Assembly: GCA_030613705.1 (NCBI GenBank)
Contig: JAUWLJ010000050.1
Location: 1 to 9,795 of the forward strand
DNA from: Chloroflexota bacterium
GTDB lineage: Bacteria > Chloroflexota > Anaerolineae > Anaerolineales > UBA4823
Length of the DNA: 9,795 nucleotides
Reading direction: 5' to 3'
The position numbers and the translations under genes were made by a program. How positions within the stretch are numbered: the first letter of the stretch is position 1; every line of letters begins with the position of its first letter. Of the stretch, positions 6,502-9,795 are shown piece after piece. The notes beneath the pieces are model-generated. The model saw only the letters and a program-made list of their open reading frames with translations, had not been told where the DNA came from and made no database searches.

Positions 6502-7065
6502 TCATGATTGCTCCCTAAGTTCTTTGATACCAAGCAGATGAGACAAGATTTCATCATCAAGAACTGCATCTTCTACTTCGGCTGTGTTGTAGGATTGACT
6601 TTGTACCAATCTTTCACGCAAAGCTTTCCAAAGGATTTGCCGTTCTTCCGATTGAACGACTAGATCATTGACAGTTTCTGCATTCAAGAGGTATTCACCG
6701 GTTGTATACAGGAATGTTATCCGCCGCCATTTATGTGCCAGAATTGTATTCGGCAATTCTTCAAGCTGACCAATCTGGACTTTGTAATACTCCTCTTGGG
6801 TACGTGGATGGTCTGATTCATCTCGCAGCAATTCACCGCGTGTCGTTAGTTCGTGTCCTCTTACCTGAGCGATGTATTGAATGCGCCATCTTTGCTCATT
6901 GAATGCCTTGGTTTGGTAGAAAGCCAGGTAGTCAACTGCAATTACTTTGGGCGCAGTCCTGAGCGGTATCCGATACCAACCAAACAAGCGCGCGATTTCA
7001 AGGTCGCGTGGCTCTGTCATCACAGCAACCAGGACAAGCGAGGCAGGAGTTAGCGCTGTTCCCAT
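6502..7065 (-). CDS. Conserved-looking hypothetical protein, 187 residues, no named family
   Basis: I do not recognise a named domain. It looks like a soluble, ordered alpha/beta protein with dense aromatic and charged motifs: ARLFGWYRIPLR (25-36), VDYLAFYQ (44-51), WRIQYIAQVRGHELTTR (60-76), LLRDESDHPR (79-88), EEYYKVQIG (91-99), KWRRITFLYTTG (112-123) and EERQILWKALRER (140-152). From memory, proteins with this 'GWYRIPLR...' and 'RGHELTTR.ELLRDE' style recur in Chloroflexi genomes, which I could not check here. The residue pattern suggests a nucleic-acid or nucleotide-handling fold, but no catalytic signature can be named. The start ATG has AGG seven bases upstream and a palindromic 74-bp gap ahead of it. 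The gene ends 36 bases before the hydantoinase start and may share its transcript. The C-terminal 30 residues are acidic and probably flexible. Confidence 0.75.
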   Translation of the reverse strand: MGTALTPASLVLVAVMTEPRDLEIARLFGWYRIPLRTAPKVIAVDYLAFYQTKAFNEQRWRIQYIAQVRGHELTTRGELLRDESDHPRTQEEYYKVQIGQLEELPNTILAHKWRRITFLYTTGEYLLNAETVNDLVVQSEERQILWKALRERLVQSQSYNTAEVEDAVLDDEILSHLLGIKELREQS

Positions 7066-7094
7066 GCGATTACCTGATCGGGAATCTACCAGAT

Positions 7095-7127
7095 ACCGGT
7101 CAGATCACAGATTATTAAACCGGTTTA
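7095..7127. promoter_or_regulatory. Possible operator: 12-bp perfect palindrome plus a second ACCGGT
   Basis: TAAACCGGTTTA (7116-7127) is a perfect dyad without a loop, so it suits a dimeric DNA-binding protein rather than a terminator hairpin. A second ACCGGT (7095-7100) lies with its centre 24 bp away, a little over two helical turns. Both fall in the 74-bp gap between the PLP enzyme and the 187-residue protein, upstream of the latter. No convincing -10/-35 pair was found there. The function is inferred. Confidence 0.35.
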
Positions 7128-7139
7128 CTCAAACCTTGA

Positions 7140-8600
7140 TTAGATCAAGCCAACCTTTGCATTGTATTCATCGATCAATGCATCTATTTCGCCAACCTGA
7201 GCTTGAACACTGGTCCAGTAGCTCTTTTCATACCACTGGGCCATAATTTCCTCATAGGTTTTACCTTGTTGTTCGACCCAGGTAAAGTACTTTAAATTGT
7301 GGATCCTGCGGCGTTCGAGATAACTTAGCTCGATCATATTATCTATGGTGACACCTTGCAGGTATCTGGCATAATCTGCGGCAGCATTTAAGTCTTGGTA
7401 ATCACCAGATTCAGCATGCATCTCAGATAACCGACTGCCATAAAGCTCCATCGAGTCAGTCAATATGGTAAGCACGATATCATTTTCACCCATCTCATAG
7501 TATTTGGCAAATTTGATCGCCGAGAGCAGATTGGAAATCCCTGAAAATCCTAGCAGATCAAGCTGGTTGATCAGGTCCTCTGAGACTCCCTGGGAAACCA
7601 GGTGGTTGCGACCGGCTGGTTCATTAAACAGTCGTGCCAAATTTACCACTGCGTTATCATCAATTGCCACGATTAAATCAGTATTTTTAACGTTGTGTAT
7701 CCAGGGCACGTGCTTATCACCGATGCCCTCGATGCGGTGCGAGCCAAAACCATTCTCCAATAAAGTTGGACACTGCAAGGCTTCACTGGCGACAATTTTA
7801 CTGGTCGGAAAAACTTGCTTCATGTAATCCCCGCTGGCAATCGTACCCCCTGAACCTGTTGCCGATACTATCCCCCGGTAGACATCCCTTGGTCCCATGA
7901 CCTGATTCAGCACCTCCTCCATCGCATGACCAGTAATGTCATAATGCCAGAGATAGTTGCCGAATTCATCGAACTGGTTGAAGATCATCAAATCTTCACC
8001 TGAGGCTCGTAATTCCCAACATTTATCAAATATTTCCTTGACATTCGATTCGCTACCTGGTGTCGCGATGACCTCCCCCGCGATCTTTGCCAACCAATCA
8101 AACCGTTCCTGGCTCATCTCTTCCGGCAGGATAGCGATCGACTGGCATGAAAGCAAAGCCGAGTCATAAGCACCACCCCGACAATAATTTCCGGTTGATG
8201 GCCAGACAGCTTTTTGGGTTGTGGGATCAAATTGCCCTGTGACTAGGCGGGGAACCAGGCAGCCAAACGCCGCGCCAACCTTATGAGCCCCGGTTGGGAA
8301 CCATTTACCAACCAGAGCGATGATCCTAGCCTCTGTTCCTGTCAGAATTGATGGAAACTCAATGAAATTTACACCGTTAAAGCCGCCACCATGCGGGATG
8401 GGTTCGTTCTTCCAAGTAATTCTGAAAAGGTTCTCCGGTGATAAATCCCACAAGCCGATATTCGTTAAAGTACCTTTAATCGAATCAGGGATCAAATCTG
8501 GATTTTTCATCTGTTCGAAGGTCGGAATAACGAGATTTTGCTCTTGCGCCCGTTTGACACTCCGTTTAAGTGTCTCCTGCTCAATTGATAAATCGATCAT
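7140..8600 (-). CDS. Fold-type II PLP-dependent enzyme, cysteine synthase / ammonia-lyase-like, function unknown
   Basis: A 486-residue enzyme of the tryptophan synthase beta fold. From the chosen start, PTGAHKVGAAFG (102-113) gives K107 as the likely Schiff-base lysine; STGNYCRGGA (135-144) matches the Ser-x-Gly-Asn substrate loop; ATGSGGT (247-253) is the phosphate-binding glycine loop; and LTDSMELYGSR (380-390) resembles the C-terminal PLP-ring Ser block of cysteine synthases. It is considerably longer than O-acetylserine sulfhydrylase (about 310), with N- and C-terminal extensions. The C-terminal one (about 410-486) is helical. ATG 8600 is preferred over ATG 8612 because GAGGA sits five bases before it and overlaps the earlier ATG. 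Family members are often labelled 'PLP-dependent protein beta subunit' and, as I recall, occur near hydantoinase and diaminopropionate-lyase genes, which fits this neighbourhood. The reaction is not deducible: lyase, sulfhydrylase and dehydratase are all possible. Confidence 0.85.
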   Translation of the reverse strand: MIDLSIEQETLKRSVKRAQEQNLVIPTFEQMKNPDLIPDSIKGTLTNIGLWDLSPENLFRITWKNEPIPHGGGFNGVNFIEFPSILTGTEARIIALVGKWFPTGAHKVGAAFGCLVPRLVTGQFDPTTQKAVWPSTGNYCRGGAYDSALLSCQSIAILPEEMSQERFDWLAKIAGEVIATPGSESNVKEIFDKCWELRASGEDLMIFNQFDEFGNYLWHYDITGHAMEEVLNQVMGPRDVYRGIVSATGSGGTIASGDYMKQVFPTSKIVASEALQCPTLLENGFGSHRIEGIGDKHVPWIHNVKNTDLIVAIDDNAVVNLARLFNEPAGRNHLVSQGVSEDLINQLDLLGFSGISNLLSAIKFAKYYEMGENDIVLTILTDSMELYGSRLSEMHAESGDYQDLNAAADYARYLQGVTIDNMIELSYLERRRIHNLKYFTWVEQQGKTYEEIMAQWYEKSYWTSVQAQVGEIDALIDEYNAKVGLI

Positions 8601-8605
8601 TTTAT

Positions 8606-8610
8606 TCCTC
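8606..8610 (-). promoter_or_regulatory. GAGGA ribosome binding site deciding the PLP enzyme start
   Basis: The minus strand reads GAGGA, then ATAAA, then ATG at 8600-8598. It overlaps the alternative ATG at 8612-8610, which itself has only AT-rich sequence and no Shine-Dalgarno upstream. Confidence 0.6.
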
Positions 8611-8645
8611 ATTAATTTAGTAAAGATTGGATGCAGCAGAGGTTA

Positions 8646-9593
8646 TCACTCTTCATCTTCTGCTCCTGGTGCTTCCAGGACAATATACAAGGGTCGCCCT
8701 TTTGCCTCGTCATATAGGCGTCCGATATATTCTCCAAGGATTCCTAGAGATATCAGCTGCGCGCCGCCTAAAAAGAGCACCGCGATCAAGGTTGTTGCCT
8801 GACCAAGCAATGGTGTCGCAGTCCCCCATAAACGGATTGCGATCACGACCGGAATGGAGAGAATGCTTAAACCTGCAGCAACAAATCCGATGTATGTGGC
8901 CAGTTGCAGAGGGAAATATGAAAAACTCGTCACCGCGTTGATCGCCAGACGGAACATCTTTCTGAATGGATATTTTGTCTCTCCCACCTGACGGGCTACC
9001 CGGCGGTACGGCACACCCGTTTGGCGAAAACCCACCCAGGTGGACAAGCCCCGCAAGAAGCGGTGTCTTTCCCGCATTTGGTTCAGCACATTAACAACTT
9101 TTCGATCTAATAAACGAAAATCACCAGCATCTAAGGGGATTTTCACTTCGGTGATGCTCGTAATCAATCGGTAAAACAGCGAAGCGGTAAATAACTTGAA
9201 CCAGCTCTCGCCCTCGCGTTCGGCTCTTACCGCATAGACAACTTGAAAACCCTCTTTCCATTTGCTGATTAAATCCAAGATCACTTCTGGTGGATCCTGC
9301 AGATCAGAATCGATAATCACTACCGCATCTCCCTGGCTGTAATCCAAACCGGCAGTGACGGCAATCTGGTGGCCAAAGTTGCGAGCGAAGATAACAGGTT
9401 TTACCCTCGCATCCTGGGCTGCATGTTGGCGGATCAAGTCCGCTGAATCATCAGTTGAGCCATCATCGATCAGGATTATTTCCCAAGATTCCTCAGTAGA
9501 ATCCATAACGTCTCGAATTCGGCGATATAACTCCTGGATATTCCCGGATTCATTGAAAATTGGAGCGATTATTGAATAAATGGGCTTGGACAT
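8646..9593 (-). CDS. Family 2 glycosyltransferase, GtrB/DPM1-like polyprenyl-phosphate sugar transferase
   Basis: Transfers a sugar from a nucleotide donor to a polyprenyl phosphate at the inner face of the membrane, supplying cell-envelope glycan or lipid modification. The N-terminal GT-A domain has IDDGSTDD (42-49), [18 protein letters not shown] (72-89) and DSDLQDPPE (95-103), whose Asp residues bind metal and donor. A GDFRLLDR segment (157-164) and [12 protein letters not shown] (178-189) are typical of the GtrB/ArnC/DPMS branch. Two membrane helices follow (about 228-252 and 266-290), ending in a [19 protein letters not shown] tail. The 315-residue length is normal. The ATG at 9593 has only a poor Shine-Dalgarno. 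Sugar and acceptor are unknown; usual partners (flippase or membrane GT) are not in the window, so it may be a single gene inserted between metabolic genes, 44 bases after thrC. Confidence 0.9.
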   Translation of the reverse strand: MSKPIYSIIAPIFNESGNIQELYRRIRDVMDSTEESWEIILIDDGSTDDSADLIRQHAAQDARVKPVIFARNFGHQIAVTAGLDYSQGDAVVIIDSDLQDPPEVILDLISKWKEGFQVVYAVRAEREGESWFKLFTASLFYRLITSITEVKIPLDAGDFRLLDRKVVNVLNQMRERHRFLRGLSTWVGFRQTGVPYRRVARQVGETKYPFRKMFRLAINAVTSFSYFPLQLATYIGFVAAGLSILSIPVVIAIRLWGTATPLLGQATTLIAVLFLGGAQLISLGILGEYIGRLYDEAKGRPLYIVLEAPGAEDEE

Positions 9594-9637
9594 GGTAATT
9601 TCGCTGCAAGAACCGTGGGAAAATAATTAATATTGAT

Positions 9638-9795
9638 TTAACCAGCTAAGTCTAATGCCTGTTCTACTGCCCTCAAGGTCGGTTCAATGATGATAGCAGG
9701 AGCAACAGCTTGCATTGCGGCGATCACATCTTTCAAACCACTGCCAGTATTGAACACCAAAACTGGATCCTCTCTCCCAATAATAGCCTGTTTGA
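9638..9795 (-). CDS. thrC: Threonine synthase, C-terminal 51 residues (gene enters from outside)
   Basis: The translated end reads through VLVFNTGSGLKDVIAAMQAV and ends in ALDLAG before TAA (9640-9638). The NTGSGLKD block close to the C-terminus, followed by a short 'IEPTLRAVEQ' helix, is characteristic of threonine synthase, a fold-type II PLP enzyme that makes threonine from O-phosphohomoserine. The active-site lysine and the N-terminal domains are outside the window, so completeness cannot be judged. It runs in the same direction as all the other genes; no terminator is visible in the 44-base gap before the glycosyltransferase. Confidence 0.85.
   Translation of the reverse strand, partial: KQAIIGREDPVLVFNTGSGLKDVIAAMQAVAPAIIIEPTLRAVEQALDLAG

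Noticed and set aside
7135..7149. Inverted repeat CTTGAT-TAG-ATCAAG at the PLP gene stop codon, as a terminator
   Set aside because: The stem has only six AT-rich pairs and is not followed by a T-run in the transcript direction.
8320..8802. Plus-strand open frame of 160 codons
   Set aside because: It crosses the PLP and glycosyltransferase genes on the other strand, both of which have clear motifs; the frame itself resembles no protein.
1..9795. Mobile elements, CRISPR array or phage genes
   Set aside because: No transposase, integrase, terminal inverted repeats or regularly spaced direct repeats were found; intergenic gaps are all under 80 bases.

Overview
The window is a compact bacterial chromosome segment in which every supportable gene lies on the minus strand, so transcription runs from high to low coordinates. 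The genes appear to belong to an anaerobic or facultative member of the Chloroflexota, plausibly Anaerolineae. This is an inference from protein style, not a measurement: a 187-residue hypothetical protein of a kind I associate with Chloroflexi, a cysteine-synthase-like PLP protein next to a hydantoinase, NuoL-type proteins ending in a 'LEGEGG' motif, and a SelB. No insertion sequence, phage gene, tRNA, rRNA or CRISPR array is visible.

Layout in transcription order. The 3' end of threonine synthase (thrC, 9638-9795) enters the window. It is followed by a GtrB/DPM1-like polyprenyl-phosphate glycosyltransferase (8646-9593) and a fold-type II PLP enzyme (7140-8600). A 74-bp gap then carries a perfect 12-bp palindrome. 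Next come the uncharacterised soluble protein (6502-7065) and a complete dihydropyrimidinase/D-hydantoinase (5047-6465). A candidate extended -10 promoter overlaps the hydantoinase stop codon and leads into three tightly packed membrane genes: NuoL/MrpA-like (3432-5003), NuoK/HyfE-like (2832-3428) and NuoN/MrpD-like (1423-2835). Another extended -10 promoter precedes a 392-residue coiled-coil protein (173-1351). The window ends in the first 34 codons of selB (1-104).

How they may work together. The hydantoinase and the PLP enzyme fit amino-acid or pyrimidine/hydantoin catabolism, and the 187-residue protein sits between them in the same direction. The three membrane genes look like the antiporter-type arm of complex I, Mrp antiporters or group 4 hydrogenases, but no redox, NiFe, quinone-site or accessory Mrp subunit is present here. 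By hand alignment, the NuoL-like protein has lost several of the residues that carry protons in the family, and the NuoN-like protein keeps only some of them. This trio is the best candidate for an undescribed system. SelB implies that the organism makes selenoproteins, but none is seen in this window.
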